A model generated the notes under the pieces. That model was not told where the DNA came from, did no database searches, and saw only the letters and a program-made list of their open reading frames with translations. Position numbers and translations under genes: made by a program. A stretch of 42,012 nt of DNA from a virus, in IMG/VR virus record IMGVR_UViG_3300020207_001947, positions 1 to 42,012 of that record; one strand, 5' to 3'. Each line of letters opens with the position of its first letter. The stretch's first letter is position 1. This document shows positions 1 to 8,795 of this stretch, piece by piece.

Positions 1-430
1 CATCAGAGGCAACAACTAAGGTAGAGTTTGAAATTTCTTTACTCACACCTTTTTGAGTTGTTCTCTTTTTAACCTTTCCATCTACAACCAATTCACCAAT
101 AGCGATAATTTGTGTTGCAGATACTTTATTATGATAAACCCCAATGGATTTACCAATATTCTTTATATCAAAAAAGACCAATCTAACATTCACTTCTGTG
201 GATGCTTGGTCTGATAAATCATAATCTAAATCTAAGAGGAGTTCTTCGAGGATATTTTTTACACCATATGCAAGGTTTTTATTACCAGCAAATTTACCCA
301 TTCTAATTTCATTGGTAACTTCACCAACTTTGATTGGGTCTTGGGTGTAATGTGTTTCTTCGCCACCTGGTAATAATATTAATATACAGATAACGAATAT
401 TTTAAATACATTTAATGTAGCGTACTTCAA
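1..430 (-). CDS. Membrane-anchored or secreted protein of unknown function, 3' end outside window
   Basis: Only the first 143 codons are visible; the gene runs off the left edge. I chose the TTG at 430-428 because AAAGGAG lies six bases upstream, an in-frame stop lies not far above, and no ATG or GTG occurs close by. The N-terminus (KYATLNVFKIFVICILILL) is a short basic segment plus a hydrophobic stretch, so it is a signal peptide or membrane anchor. The one Cys sits inside the hydrophobic stretch, so a lipobox is doubtful. The following roughly 115 residues are polar, alternate like beta strands and include VGEVTNEIRMGKFAGNKNLA. I do not recognise the family. An envelope role is inference from the anchor only. 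Confidence 0.7.
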   Translation of the reverse strand, partial: MKYATLNVFKIFVICILILLPGGEETHYTQDPIKVGEVTNEIRMGKFAGNKNLAYGVKNILEELLLDLDYDLSDQASTEVNVRLVFFDIKNIGKSIGVYHNKVSATQIIAIGELVVDGKVKKRTTQKGVSKEISNSTLVVASD

Positions 431-431
431 A

Positions 432-452
432 GTAATCTCCTTTATAGATTAC
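432..452 (-). promoter_or_regulatory. Hairpin carrying the Shine-Dalgarno of the TTG-start gene
   Basis: On the coding strand GTAATCT (452-446) and AGATTAC (438-432) are perfect 7-base inverted arms around the loop ATAAAGG. The ribosome-binding AAAGGAG spans the loop and the first bases of the 3' arm, and the TTG start follows one base after the stem. Folding should therefore affect translation. The remaining 431-572 gap shows no convincing promoter or terminator. Confidence 0.55.
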
Positions 453-572
453 CGTAACTGCTTATTAAAACCAATAAATAAAACTAATTTTTGAAACTAA
501 ATGAAGTAACAAGTTTCTATAACACATTCCATTATAAATATAAAATAAAAAAGAATAAAGGGAGTTCTGTGT

Positions 573-1463
573 TTAAAGTTTATCTAACTCATCTTTAAAG
601 TTAGATTCTGCTATCTTACGATATTCTTCTCGTTTATCATAAGCAGAGAGATTATTTAAGTAATGATAATTACTTCGATATTTGTAGTTTTCACAAACTA
701 CAAGGTTTTTTAATTTGAATTGTTGAATATCTAATTGTTCTGATTGAATTAGTTTTTCACTTGCCCACATTATAAATGTATCTTCGTATCCATAATGTCC
801 AAATGATTCTGGTACACCAATTCTTCGTACCAAATCTCCACTCAAACAAGTCATCCAACCACCAGCAAATTTAAATCGTGGTTGATTTTGAAAATTATTT
901 CTTACTGATTCAACAGTAACATCTCCTTTAATTCCACTGTCTTTGTAGGGGTCATTTGTTTTTTGATAATCAAGTGGTTTATCTAAGAATTCTTCATTTA
1001 CCAAACAATCCCAAGTTGTATCCCATACTTTTACAATCTCTGGTGTAATTACTGAGTATGGAGTAACATTTTTGATTGCTTCCATTGTATTCTCAATGTA
1101 AGAAAGAGTTCTTTCTTCGAATACAATATCCGTATCTAACCAAATAAAATAATCAGCATCTGTATTTTTATTTAGAGAAAATCTTCTTTGAGAAACACAA
1201 CCATTTACTTCTGTTGAGGTTTGGAAGTTTTTGGCACACCAATCAGTTTGAGCACTTAACTTTAAAAGTTTATCTTCAAAGTAAGATTTAGGTATTGATG
1301 ATTTATTCCAATTGATTAAATCATTAGAAAGAGAAAGAGTTACATCAACTACCCATTCATTCTTACCACTTAAATAATAGGATGCTCTCTTTAATTGATT
1401 AAGAGTATTTTCTAACTCATCAATCTCATAAGGTAAACAGAATATTGATATTACAATTCTCAT
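573..1463 (-). CDS. GT-A type glycosyltransferase-like protein
   Basis: The protein has 296 residues and no signal peptide or membrane segment. Features of a GT-A nucleotide-sugar transferase are visible. FIWLDTDIVF near residue 110 supplies a DTD metal-binding (DxD) motif. FAGGWMTCLSGDLVRRIG followed by GHYGYEDTFIMW near residues 200-235 resembles the GG...ED acceptor/catalytic region of galactosyltransferase-type GT-A enzymes. It is the last gene of the glycan run; its ATG overlaps the preceding stop by four bases (ATGA at 1460-1463), so the two are probably translationally coupled. Donor and acceptor cannot be read from the sequence. Confidence 0.75.
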   Translation of the reverse strand: MRIVISIFCLPYEIDELENTLNQLKRASYYLSGKNEWVVDVTLSLSNDLINWNKSSIPKSYFEDKLLKLSAQTDWCAKNFQTSTEVNGCVSQRRFSLNKNTDADYFIWLDTDIVFEERTLSYIENTMEAIKNVTPYSVITPEIVKVWDTTWDCLVNEEFLDKPLDYQKTNDPYKDSGIKGDVTVESVRNNFQNQPRFKFAGGWMTCLSGDLVRRIGVPESFGHYGYEDTFIMWASEKLIQSEQLDIQQFKLKNLVVCENYKYRSNYHYLNNLSAYDKREEYRKIAESNFKDELDKL

Positions 1464-2254
1464 TGATATTTCTTATAAATAAATTCTTTAAACTGTGGAA
1501 TCCTATCGTACTGATGAACCAATGGAAACACTTCTCCTTTTTGATTTTTAACAATAAAATTTGAATCCACTAAAGGAGTTGGTTCTAATAATTTATCACC
1601 AAAGTGGTCTTTCTTAACTAAAACAGTTCCTAATTGAGTTACAAATCCCTCTTCTTGTTCTACTTTTTGTATAATATCTTTGAATTGTGATAAGTTGATA
1701 AGAACATTAAATGCAGCCTGGTCTGATAATTGTTCTGGGTTTGATGTTGTTAAACTCCATCTGTAAATACTAATAAATAAATCTCTTAGATATTCCGAAT
1801 CACCAACAATAGTTCCTGCACAATAAGAAGGTAGGTGCTGTAACCATTCCCATTCCATAGGAAAAGAAGTTCCACTATTTACACAAGCCCATTCATCATC
1901 TTTAAATGTAATACATTCTGAAAATGCAAGTATAGGTTTAGTTTTGTTTTGTTCTATCCAAGTTGTTGGGTCTATTTGAAATATAACATCTTTAACATCT
2001 GTCCAAATTATAATTTCATTTGGAAATGATTCTAATAGTTTATAGATATCCCTAAATCTTTGTAGAATAATATGTTGTTGTAGTTGATTACCATATAATT
2101 CCCATCCTTTAGATTTAAGGTAATCAATAGTTTCTTGTGGTACATCATATACCATCATTATTTTTTTACCAGAATAACCACTTTGTTCTATTGATTCAAC
2201 ATATGGTTTTATATCTTCTGGTTTGTATTTTGTTATGCAACCTAATATTATCAT
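1460..2254 (-). CDS. Putative glycosyltransferase (GT-A fold, DxxD)
   Basis: The protein has 264 residues. The start MIILGCITKYKPEDIKPYVES is a typical first beta strand of a nucleotide-sugar transferase. IIIWTDVKDVIFQ near residue 85 carries acidic residues at the position of the DxD motif, and the C-terminus holds PLVHQYDRIPQFKEF, a conserved-looking His segment. It overlaps both neighbours by four bases, inside an operon of sugar enzymes. The family assignment rests on fold-like features and context, not on a full motif set, and the sugar is unknown. Confidence 0.6.
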   Translation of the reverse strand: MIILGCITKYKPEDIKPYVESIEQSGYSGKKIMMVYDVPQETIDYLKSKGWELYGNQLQQHIILQRFRDIYKLLESFPNEIIIWTDVKDVIFQIDPTTWIEQNKTKPILAFSECITFKDDEWACVNSGTSFPMEWEWLQHLPSYCAGTIVGDSEYLRDLFISIYRWSLTTSNPEQLSDQAAFNVLINLSQFKDIIQKVEQEEGFVTQLGTVLVKKDHFGDKLLEPTPLVDSNFIVKNQKGEVFPLVHQYDRIPQFKEFIYKKYQ

Positions 2255-3075
2255 AGTGTTCTTATATCTTCTATATTTTTTACAAAATCTGCAATCTCAT
2301 AATCTTTCCAATGAGTAAAACCAGGATATAAATCTGGTCTGTCAGGATACCAAGTTTGTATTTGTTGTTTGTTCATAACAACATCATACCCCCCTACCAT
2401 TATTGTAATTTGTGGTAGTACATCAACCCACCCAATAAGGTGAGTGTGATTATCTTTTAAGTAATCAAAATTCAAATCTAAAATAGGTCTGAACTTATCC
2501 CAACTTTCTACAAATTGTTCACAATTTATAATGAATCCACCCATTGCACCATAACCTTTTCTACCAAATCTATTTAAAGGTATATCAGTATTTCCACCCA
2601 ATTGGTGTACCATATCTAAAAGTGATGGGTGTAAAATGTTTGTATTGTATTCACAAACCGCGATACCAAAATCTTTTTCTAAAATTGATATTGGTTTAAG
2701 AATGTAAGTATCATCTTCTAATGAGATAAGATATTTTGAACCACAAGTTTTAGCAACTTCATATAATCTATCCATCCAAACGAATGCATTTTCTTTAGGC
2801 CAACACTTTCTTGTTAATTCACTTTGCGGAGAATCTTCTTCGTATTCTTCATAATGTGCCATCCAACCACATCTTCCAACATTTATTGGATTTACTTTTA
2901 AATCAGCACCCCATTTATCACAAACTTTTTGGAACTCACTTTCTAATCCACCTAAATCTACGGTACAATGAATAGTTCCATCTTTATAGAACTCTCTATA
3001 TTTTCTGAATGCAACATCTGCTGCTTCTGGTTTATCATAACCCCAAAGGTAACAACTTAAAAGTGATTTACTCAT
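2251..3075 (-). CDS. Putative glycosyltransferase (EDD motif)
   Basis: The protein has 274 residues. LISLEDDTYILKP near residue 115 is a DxD-like metal site after a hydrophobic strand. A later GAMGGFIINCEQFVESW fits the acceptor-binding region of GT-A enzymes, where a GG precedes a hydrophobic strand. There is no transmembrane segment, so a cytosolic location is likely. It lies one base after the epimerase gene stop and overlaps the next gene by four bases. Several cysteines (C8, C37, C52 and others) are unremarkable for a cytosolic enzyme. Specificity is unknown. Confidence 0.6.
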   Translation of the reverse strand: MSKSLLSCYLWGYDKPEAADVAFRKYREFYKDGTIHCTVDLGGLESEFQKVCDKWGADLKVNPINVGRCGWMAHYEEYEEDSPQSELTRKCWPKENAFVWMDRLYEVAKTCGSKYLISLEDDTYILKPISILEKDFGIAVCEYNTNILHPSLLDMVHQLGGNTDIPLNRFGRKGYGAMGGFIINCEQFVESWDKFRPILDLNFDYLKDNHTHLIGWVDVLPQITIMVGGYDVVMNKQQIQTWYPDRPDLYPGFTHWKDYEIADFVKNIEDIRTL

Positions 3076-3076
3076 A

Positions 3077-4075
3077 TTATTTATTTTTCCAAAAGGAATA
3101 AATTCCTTTTTCTAATTCGTAACTTGGCCACACAAATCTTTCTCTCATTGGTTGTTTTTGAGCCCATTCCCACATTTGTGTTAATCCTTCTTTCAATGGA
3201 GTTTTGTATTCAAATCCTAATATATCAATTGATTTCTGATAAGTTGGTATTGAGTGTTTAACTTCGTGTCTTGCTTCTAAATGAGATATACCGAGTGTAG
3301 TTCCTGTTACTTCTCTAAGAACCGATGCAGCATCTCTAATTGATATTTCTTCAATACCACCTAAGTTGATAATTTCTTTTGAAGCCTGTGGTAAAACTGC
3401 TGAGTTCCAAAGTGGTTCTAATGAATCATCAATGAATGAAAATGCACGAGTTTGCTCACCATCACCAAAAATTGTCATTGGTTCTCCATTCAATTGTTGG
3501 TACATCCAAATACCCAATACATTTCTGTACTTATCCCAAATGTTTTGTTTTACACCATAAACATTATGTGGTCTGATAATACACCAATCTAATCCATGTT
3601 GTTCGCCTGCAATTTGTATATCCATTTCACAAGCATATTTTGCAACTCCATAAGGGTCAATCGGTGCCTGTTGTTGTGATTCATCAAAGATACCACCATC
3701 GCCATGACCGTAAACTGCAAGAGTAGATGTGAATACTAATCTCTTTACATCATTTTTAATACACTCATTAACTAATCGTGCAGTAGATTTTAAGTTATTA
3801 TCATAGTTATATCCTCTAATAAAAGGAGAAAGTCCTTCAGCAGCATAGGCAGCAAAGTGAAATACATAATCAATATCATGTGCCTCAAAGATGTTTTCAA
3901 TTGGGTGATTTACTAAATCCATTTGCCAAAATTTAACTTTTGGATTTATGTTTTCTTCATAACCACCACTTAAATCATCAACACCAATTACCTCCACTTC
4001 TGGTTTGTTTTCTATAATCCAATCTGCTAATCGTGAGCCGAGTAAACCTGCAACTCCTGTTATTAATACTTTCAT
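3077..4075 (-). CDS. NAD-dependent epimerase/dehydratase (extended SDR, GalE/WcaG-like)
   Basis: The protein has 332 residues, a normal length for the family. The N-terminal ITGVAGLLGSRL is the GxxGxxG dinucleotide site, FHFAAYAAEG is the AAYxA segment, and TSTLAVYGHG plus YGVAKYACEM near residues 117-147 give the catalytic Ser/Thr and Tyr-x3-Lys. Members of the extended short-chain dehydrogenase family epimerise, dehydrate or decarboxylate nucleotide-linked sugars, so this gene probably makes a donor for the surrounding transferases. It is the first of two such enzymes here. Substrate (UDP-, GDP- or dTDP-sugar) cannot be decided by eye. Its ATG is shared in an ATGA overlap. Confidence 0.9.
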   Translation of the reverse strand: MKVLITGVAGLLGSRLADWIIENKPEVEVIGVDDLSGGYEENINPKVKFWQMDLVNHPIENIFEAHDIDYVFHFAAYAAEGLSPFIRGYNYDNNLKSTARLVNECIKNDVKRLVFTSTLAVYGHGDGGIFDESQQQAPIDPYGVAKYACEMDIQIAGEQHGLDWCIIRPHNVYGVKQNIWDKYRNVLGIWMYQQLNGEPMTIFGDGEQTRAFSFIDDSLEPLWNSAVLPQASKEIINLGGIEEISIRDAASVLREVTGTTLGISHLEARHEVKHSIPTYQKSIDILGFEYKTPLKEGLTQMWEWAQKQPMRERFVWPSYELEKGIYSFWKNK

Positions 4076-4701
4076 AGGTATCTACTTAATTTATATTTTT
4101 TTGATATTTGGACTGTTTGTTTTTCTTCATCTATAAAATTAAATTGATTTGGATTTATATAATTTTCCAAATCTAAATGTAAAGCATGAAACAGTCCTAT
4201 ATATCCTGGTTGTCCATTTTTATTTCTACAATCATTACACGCCTTTATAAATCTATCCAACATTAACTTTGGAAATCCATAAAAGGTATCTGTTGTACAT
4301 TTATAATTATCCCACCAATCTAATTCTTTGAATAAAAAACTAAACTTATTAAAATCTAAATTTATTTGTTCACCAAACCACAAATCAAATCGAGTTACAA
4401 TATAATAATCATAATCCATTTCTTTTAATTCACTTATAGATTTTAAATAAGTATCAAAAGCTCCTTGAGCTCCTTTATCACTCATTTGTATAAAATCTGA
4501 TTTTACAGGTTCGTATATCGATTCAATTTGATTTTGTTTTTCTGTTTCATATGTTTTTAAAAAGAAATCTACTTCATGTCCTTTTTCTTCTAAGGGAATT
4601 ACAACCTTATCAAACAAACTTTGGTAACATTTTTCAAAAGAATGTAACCCATTACCAACATCGTGGTGAGATAATCCAACTAAATTAATTAATATTTTCA
4701 T
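4072..4701 (-). CDS. Putative glycosyltransferase-like protein (TRFDLWF motif)
   Basis: The protein has 209 residues. MKILINLVGLSHHD opens with a beta strand, and DYYIVTRFDLWFGEQI near residue 130 gives an R-x-D motif after a hydrophobic strand. The protein at 5116-5811 has a comparable segment (CVIRSRYDLDGLP), so the two may be distant relatives. Such R-x-D segments occur in small transferase-like proteins of polysaccharide loci; that link is my inference. It lies between the epimerase and the GDPD-like gene, overlapping the latter by 17 bases. Function is otherwise unassigned. Confidence 0.5.
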   Translation of the reverse strand: MKILINLVGLSHHDVGNGLHSFEKCYQSLFDKVVIPLEEKGHEVDFFLKTYETEKQNQIESIYEPVKSDFIQMSDKGAQGAFDTYLKSISELKEMDYDYYIVTRFDLWFGEQINLDFNKFSFLFKELDWWDNYKCTTDTFYGFPKLMLDRFIKACNDCRNKNGQPGYIGLFHALHLDLENYINPNQFNFIDEEKQTVQISKKYKLSRYL

Positions 4702-5125
4702 ATTTTTTTATATAATCTGAACAGATTCCCATACAATCATTTAAATCCCAATCATAATTATCAGGTAAAACTGCTATACTATTTTTAAGTGGTTGAATTT
4801 TTGGATGGGCCCAAATAATACCTCGTGATGTTAAAGTTACATCATCATCATGGTGCCAAAAATAATGAAATTCACTTCCATAAAGAGTTTCTAATGCTTT
4901 GTGGTTTTTACAATGAATCCAAAGTTTATGATTTCTTTCTTGTAACCATTCTATTTTAATTGGAAAAGTAGGTTCATCATGTCCTAAATAAAGTCCATCA
5001 TTATCAACCCATAAATCAATCTCAACATCAAATCCTTTTTCTATTGCAGAATCAATGTATGTTGGGTCATTTTCTAATTCAATATTCTTTCCTTCAAGAT
5101 TTCCTCTGTGTGATATTAAAACCAT
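4685..5125 (-). CDS. Short GDPD-like phosphodiesterase (PLC-like TIM barrel)
   Basis: The protein has 146 residues. LISHRGN (H6, R7), VEIDLW (E35, D37) and LGHDEP (H49) match, in order and spacing, the metal-binding and catalytic residues of glycerophosphodiester phosphodiesterases. Family enzymes hydrolyse glycerophosphodiesters to glycerol-3-phosphate and an alcohol. This version is much shorter than the usual 230-300 residues, so it is a minimal or trimmed barrel. There is no signal peptide, so it acts in the cytosol. Sitting in a sugar operon, it may process a glycerophosphate-linked or lipid-linked intermediate; that is inference. It overlaps its neighbours by 10 and 17 bases. Confidence 0.7.
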   Translation of the reverse strand: MVLISHRGNLEGKNIELENDPTYIDSAIEKGFDVEIDLWVDNDGLYLGHDEPTFPIKIEWLQERNHKLWIHCKNHKALETLYGSEFHYFWHHDDDVTLTSRGIIWAHPKIQPLKNSIAVLPDNYDWDLNDCMGICSDYIKKYENIN

Positions 5126-5811
5126 AATTTATTATCTCTTAGTAAATTAAACTTTATATGTTCACTTTTATTTGATAAATGGTGTAAATTATTTCTAATT
5201 AAAAAATTTGTAAAGTTTTGTTCTGCTCCATCAATCGTTCCAAGTTTTTTATGATATGAAATTATATCAGTAAAAATATTTCCAAAAATTTTATCTGAAT
5301 TTTCTTGGTTAGTTACACACAAATTATCATCATTTATGTTTGTACCAGCCCAATGATTTCCAGCAACATTTATTTTTGTTAAATCTAATTTTTCTAAATC
5401 AAGTGGCAACCCATCTAAATCATATCTACTTCTGATTACACAATCATATTTCTCACCAGATAACTGAATATTTTGGTAAGTAGATTCCCATCCATAGTAC
5501 ATAGGAAAACTTCTAAAGTTACCATACACATCAAAATCTTCTAATGGCCTTGAATTATCATTATTAGGATTATCAATCCCTTCTCTATATTCTGTAAACT
5601 TAAATGGTTCTTCAATATAAATGTAGTTCGGATTTGGATATACCTTTAAAACTTCATCACTATCTTCATGATTCGTAACACCATCGGGTTTACTTACCCA
5701 AGCATGAAGATATAAATCCACATCATTGTTATCAATAACATATTTCCAATATCTATCATACCCTTCTTGTACTTTTCGTGCAAGACCAGTAAGCATTAGT
5801 GCTACTTTCAT
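5116..5811 (-). CDS. Putative glycosyltransferase-like protein (SRYD motif)
   Basis: The protein has 231 residues. It starts with a beta strand (MKVALMLTGLARKV), followed by a segment listing YLHAWVSKPDG, and then YDCVIRSRYDLDGLPLDLEKL near residue 130, an R-x-D site like that of the 4072-4701 product. IDGAEQNFTNFLIRNN near the C-terminus resembles the region where such proteins bind their sugar acceptor. No signal or membrane segment is visible. Its ATG shares one base with the preceding stop (TAATG at 5809-5813). I assign it to sugar metabolism with moderate confidence because of motif and context together. Confidence 0.5.
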   Translation of the reverse strand: MKVALMLTGLARKVQEGYDRYWKYVIDNNDVDLYLHAWVSKPDGVTNHEDSDEVLKVYPNPNYIYIEEPFKFTEYREGIDNPNNDNSRPLEDFDVYGNFRSFPMYYGWESTYQNIQLSGEKYDCVIRSRYDLDGLPLDLEKLDLTKINVAGNHWAGTNINDDNLCVTNQENSDKIFGNIFTDIISYHKKLGTIDGAEQNFTNFLIRNNLHHLSNKSEHIKFNLLRDNKLWF

Positions 5812-7178
5812 TATTTATAATTTTCCAAATAATATTTCAAATCTTCTGGTGTACCCAATCCCCACATCTTAGAAATATCAAATGTTCTTATTTGTTTACC
5901 ATCTTCAATTGCTTGATTGAATACAGGACAAACATAAAACTCATTGTTTACTCTGATATCTTTTTCAATCATATCTTCTGCATATTTCACAAAATCAGAA
6001 CCTTTCTTCCAATAGTAATATCCAACTGTTGCGATATCTGAGATAGGATTTTTTTCTGCAACTTCAGTTACCAATCCTTGTTCATCTACTTTAGCAAAAC
6101 TCCACTTTGGGTGTGTTGCTCTAAATGATACAATTCCACCATCTGCATTTGTTTCATTCATTTTGTATAGAAACTCATTTGAATCCCATTCAACAAATTG
6201 GTCTGAATTAGCGAAGAATAAAGGATTATCATTATCAATATATTCCTTTGCTAGAAGTGCCGTACAAGCAGCTCCTTCTGTAATACCATCAACCTCAACT
6301 ATTTTACAGCCTGGTGTGATTAGATTTAATAAAGTATCTAAATTATATTTTTCCCTATGTTCTTTTTGTACTACATAAACATAATTTGCTTTGATGTTTA
6401 AATTATCTACAACTACTTGAATCATAGGTTTTCCTTTTACATCAATCAATGGTTTTGGAAAAGTATATCCCGCTTGTTGGAATCTACTTCCTGCTCCTGC
6501 CATTGGAATTAATACTGTGAGAGTTTCATCTCTCCATGCTGGTGTTGTTTGTTGTTCTCCCATATCTATTTCTACTAATTTTTTAATTATATTTTTAAAT
6601 CTAACTTCTGATGGATTCTTTACTCTAAGTATATGTGATTTAGAACGAGCCGCTGCAAGTAATCCATAAGGTGAATCTTCTACAATAAGAGTTTGTTCTG
6701 GTAAACAACTCATCATTGAGATTGCTTTCCAATACATTTCAGGATGGGGTTTGGAATTTTTTACATCCTCATTTGAAATAACCAAATCCATATACTCCAT
6801 TATACCCAACTTTGAAAGTACAGTCAAAACTGTCTTTCTGATTGAGTTAGAACATACTGCAATTTTATATCCAGATGATGATAGTTTATCCATCAAATCA
6901 ACTAAAACTTCATTAGGTTCTAATTTTTTTAACATCTGAAGAGTGATTTGTTGTTTTTTCTCCCATATATTAGAATGTTCTTCAACAGGTAATCCTTTCT
7001 TTTCTGTTAACATCTGTAACTTTTGAGTAGTTTTTAACCCATCATAAGTTGAAAGATGTTCATTCCAAGATATTGCATATTCACCCAATGCCTCGTTAAG
7101 GGCTTCATAATGAATATTCTTAGCTTCAACTAAGACCCCATCTAAATCGAATATTATTAATTTAATTTTATCTCCCAT
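5811..7178 (-). CDS. Bifunctional HAD phosphatase / sugar nucleotidyltransferase fusion
   Basis: About 455 residues in two domains. Residues 1-205 form a HAD hydrolase of the beta-phosphoglucomutase type: IIFDLDGVL holds the nucleophile and acid Asp pair, CSNSIRK is motif II, and SKPHPEMYW...VEDSPYG covers motifs III and IV. After a short linker, residues 222-455 form a nucleotidyltransferase: PMAGAGSRF is the NTP-binding loop and FPKPLIDVKGKPMI the conserved KPL segment. It likely dephosphorylates or isomerises a sugar phosphate and activates a sugar-1-phosphate to NDP-sugar. I chose ATG 7178 over the earlier ATG 7190 because GAGGG lies a few bases upstream of the former; the alternative adds four residues. 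Confidence 0.88.
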   Translation of the reverse strand: MGDKIKLIIFDLDGVLVEAKNIHYEALNEALGEYAISWNEHLSTYDGLKTTQKLQMLTEKKGLPVEEHSNIWEKKQQITLQMLKKLEPNEVLVDLMDKLSSSGYKIAVCSNSIRKTVLTVLSKLGIMEYMDLVISNEDVKNSKPHPEMYWKAISMMSCLPEQTLIVEDSPYGLLAAARSKSHILRVKNPSEVRFKNIIKKLVEIDMGEQQTTPAWRDETLTVLIPMAGAGSRFQQAGYTFPKPLIDVKGKPMIQVVVDNLNIKANYVYVVQKEHREKYNLDTLLNLITPGCKIVEVDGITEGAACTALLAKEYIDNDNPLFFANSDQFVEWDSNEFLYKMNETNADGGIVSFRATHPKWSFAKVDEQGLVTEVAEKNPISDIATVGYYYWKKGSDFVKYAEDMIEKDIRVNNEFYVCPVFNQAIEDGKQIRTFDISKMWGLGTPEDLKYYLENYK

Positions 7179-7908
7179 GTTTTCCCTCATCTATATGTTT
7201 AAATAATCCCTCACCATGAGCAACTTTATAAGTTTGTTGTGCCCACCACTTTGAAATATTACCTTCTAATGCAATACCTGTTCCTGCAAATTGTTTTACT
7301 GTTTCTAAATAAAAATCTTTTTTATATAAACAAGGATTGTTTGTCCAATTTCCATATCTTGATGTTGTTGTAAAATACTCACCATCTTTACCAATGTGTT
7401 GTGGGAATTGTTCTGCAGGGTCTGTCCAATGAACTGAGTCTAAAAGGTGTGGTGAAGTTACTTCGATTTCTTTATCGTAATAATCTAATTCTCTACCTTG
7501 ATATTGGAATGAAAAATGTGGATAACCTGGTTCCTTTCTGTGTCTATATCTGATACAAGAATATCCTTTATCTAACATTTCAATACCACTTTTTAATCTA
7601 TGTATTGTAGTTTGTCTATCTTCTATAAGTTTCCAATCATGTTCCAATACCAAGACATTATCAGTTTGGGCTTGCTCGGTTAATCTAATAAATCCCTCAC
7701 CAATACCAATATTTTTTTCTAATCCAATATAAGGAATACCAAAGTGATTTGCTATTTGTTTATCTTGTTCCGATACTTCTTGAAACAGAATACAAACGTC
7801 ATTTACTTGGTGAAGAAATTGTCTTTCAAAATAAGTTGTTAAACTATTTACAAGAGTTTGTCCACTTTTCCAAGCAAGTATTCCTATTGAGATTGGGAGT
7901 CTTTCCAT
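7168..7908 (-). CDS. Family 2-like glycosyltransferase
   Basis: The protein has 246 residues. ISIGILAWKSGQTLVNSLTTY is the family 2-like opening strand and helix, YIGLEKNIGIGEGFIRLTEQA is the usual nucleotide-sugar segment (N.G...G...), and VLVLEHDW near residue 88 replaces the DxD with an acidic E-H-D. The C-terminal half has many aromatic residues (WTDPAEQFPQHIG and SKWWAQQTY) that could bind sugar. It overlaps the HAD fusion gene by 11 bases and the next upstream gene by 25. A soluble GT-A enzyme acting in the cytosol is likely; substrate unknown. Confidence 0.75.
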   Translation of the reverse strand: MERLPISIGILAWKSGQTLVNSLTTYFERQFLHQVNDVCILFQEVSEQDKQIANHFGIPYIGLEKNIGIGEGFIRLTEQAQTDNVLVLEHDWKLIEDRQTTIHRLKSGIEMLDKGYSCIRYRHRKEPGYPHFSFQYQGRELDYYDKEIEVTSPHLLDSVHWTDPAEQFPQHIGKDGEYFTTTSRYGNWTNNPCLYKKDFYLETVKQFAGTGIALEGNISKWWAQQTYKVAHGEGLFKHIDEGKHGR

Positions 7909-8795
7909 GCGTTGTATTGTCTTATTATAAAATCTACTCTTTGTTTTTCTGTATGGTTTCCTAAAACATTTTCATAACCATTTTTAGCTATTCTTTCTCT
8001 TTCTACACTATCCTCGTGATATTTGTTCATTTTTGTAATACAATCGACCATATCATCAAAGAAAACAATTTCTTCTCCTTCTACAAATAATTCGTGTAGT
8101 TTTTTTGATTCAGCCAATCTATCACATAGAACCATTTTACCACAAGCCATTCCTTCAAATATTCTACGAGTTATTTCACCCCATCTTGATTTCTGAACAA
8201 CCATTAGTCCTTTGTTAAGAAATTCAGTATGTTCTTTTGGTCCGAATCCATTTTGATTACCAATAGTTCCACCACCATGTTGAGTAAGTGTATCTAAAAA
8301 TTCAGAACCACCCTTACCTCTTGTTGTAACTGCAACATATTCTGATTTAATTTCGATTGGAAACTGAACTCTTGTATCTGCAAAATGTGTCCACCAATGA
8401 GCATCGATACCTCGTTTTTTGTATTCTTCAGTCGAATCCGCATCTGGTGAAAGTGTGATATGAAATCTTTCTGATTTGGGGAAGTTTCTTTCAAAGTTTT
8501 GTGGGTCATCTCCACTTTCTTGTACCCAAAATGTATTTGGTAGTAATTCTTTATTAAGTAAAGGAGAATCAAATCTTCCCCAATCCATATATAAAACTAT
8601 GTTAGTTTGAGGGTCATTCTCCATCCATTCTTTTAATTTAGAATCATTCCAATTTCTTAATCTATTTGAACCAATGGAAACAAACTCAACATACCAACCT
8701 CTTGATTTAAATTCTTTAGCGAGAGCTAGTGGAGTTGACCATTCTTCATTTTCATGTGCGTAAACAAATGTTATTTTTGTTCTATGGTCTTTCAT
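7884..8795 (-). CDS. GT-B glycosyltransferase (family 4-like)
   Basis: About 303 residues. The start is taken at ATG 8795, which gives the four-base ATGA overlap with the upstream stop that recurs in this operon; the ATG 30 bases upstream would add ten polar residues buried in the preceding gene. KITFVYAHENEEWSTPLALA is the N-terminal Rossmann strand, and RRIFEGMACGKMVLCDR near residues 210-228 is the E-G-MACG donor-site segment of family 4 transferases, where the Glu contacts the sugar. VEGEEIVFFDD is the following conserved strand. Length is slightly short for the family, which usually has 350-400 residues. Confidence 0.8.
   Translation of the reverse strand: MKDHRTKITFVYAHENEEWSTPLALAKEFKSRGWYVEFVSIGSNRLRNWNDSKLKEWMENDPQTNIVLYMDWGRFDSPLLNKELLPNTFWVQESGDDPQNFERNFPKSERFHITLSPDADSTEEYKKRGIDAHWWTHFADTRVQFPIEIKSEYVAVTTRGKGGSEFLDTLTQHGGGTIGNQNGFGPKEHTEFLNKGLMVVQKSRWGEITRRIFEGMACGKMVLCDRLAESKKLHELFVEGEEIVFFDDMVDCITKMNKYHEDSVERERIAKNGYENVLGNHTEKQRVDFIIRQYNAWKDSQSQ

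Noticed and set aside
535-566. TATATTTA at 542-535 as a ninth promoter
   Set aside because: No TTTG/CTTG lies 20 bases upstream (the position reads AACT) and the TTCG flank is missing.
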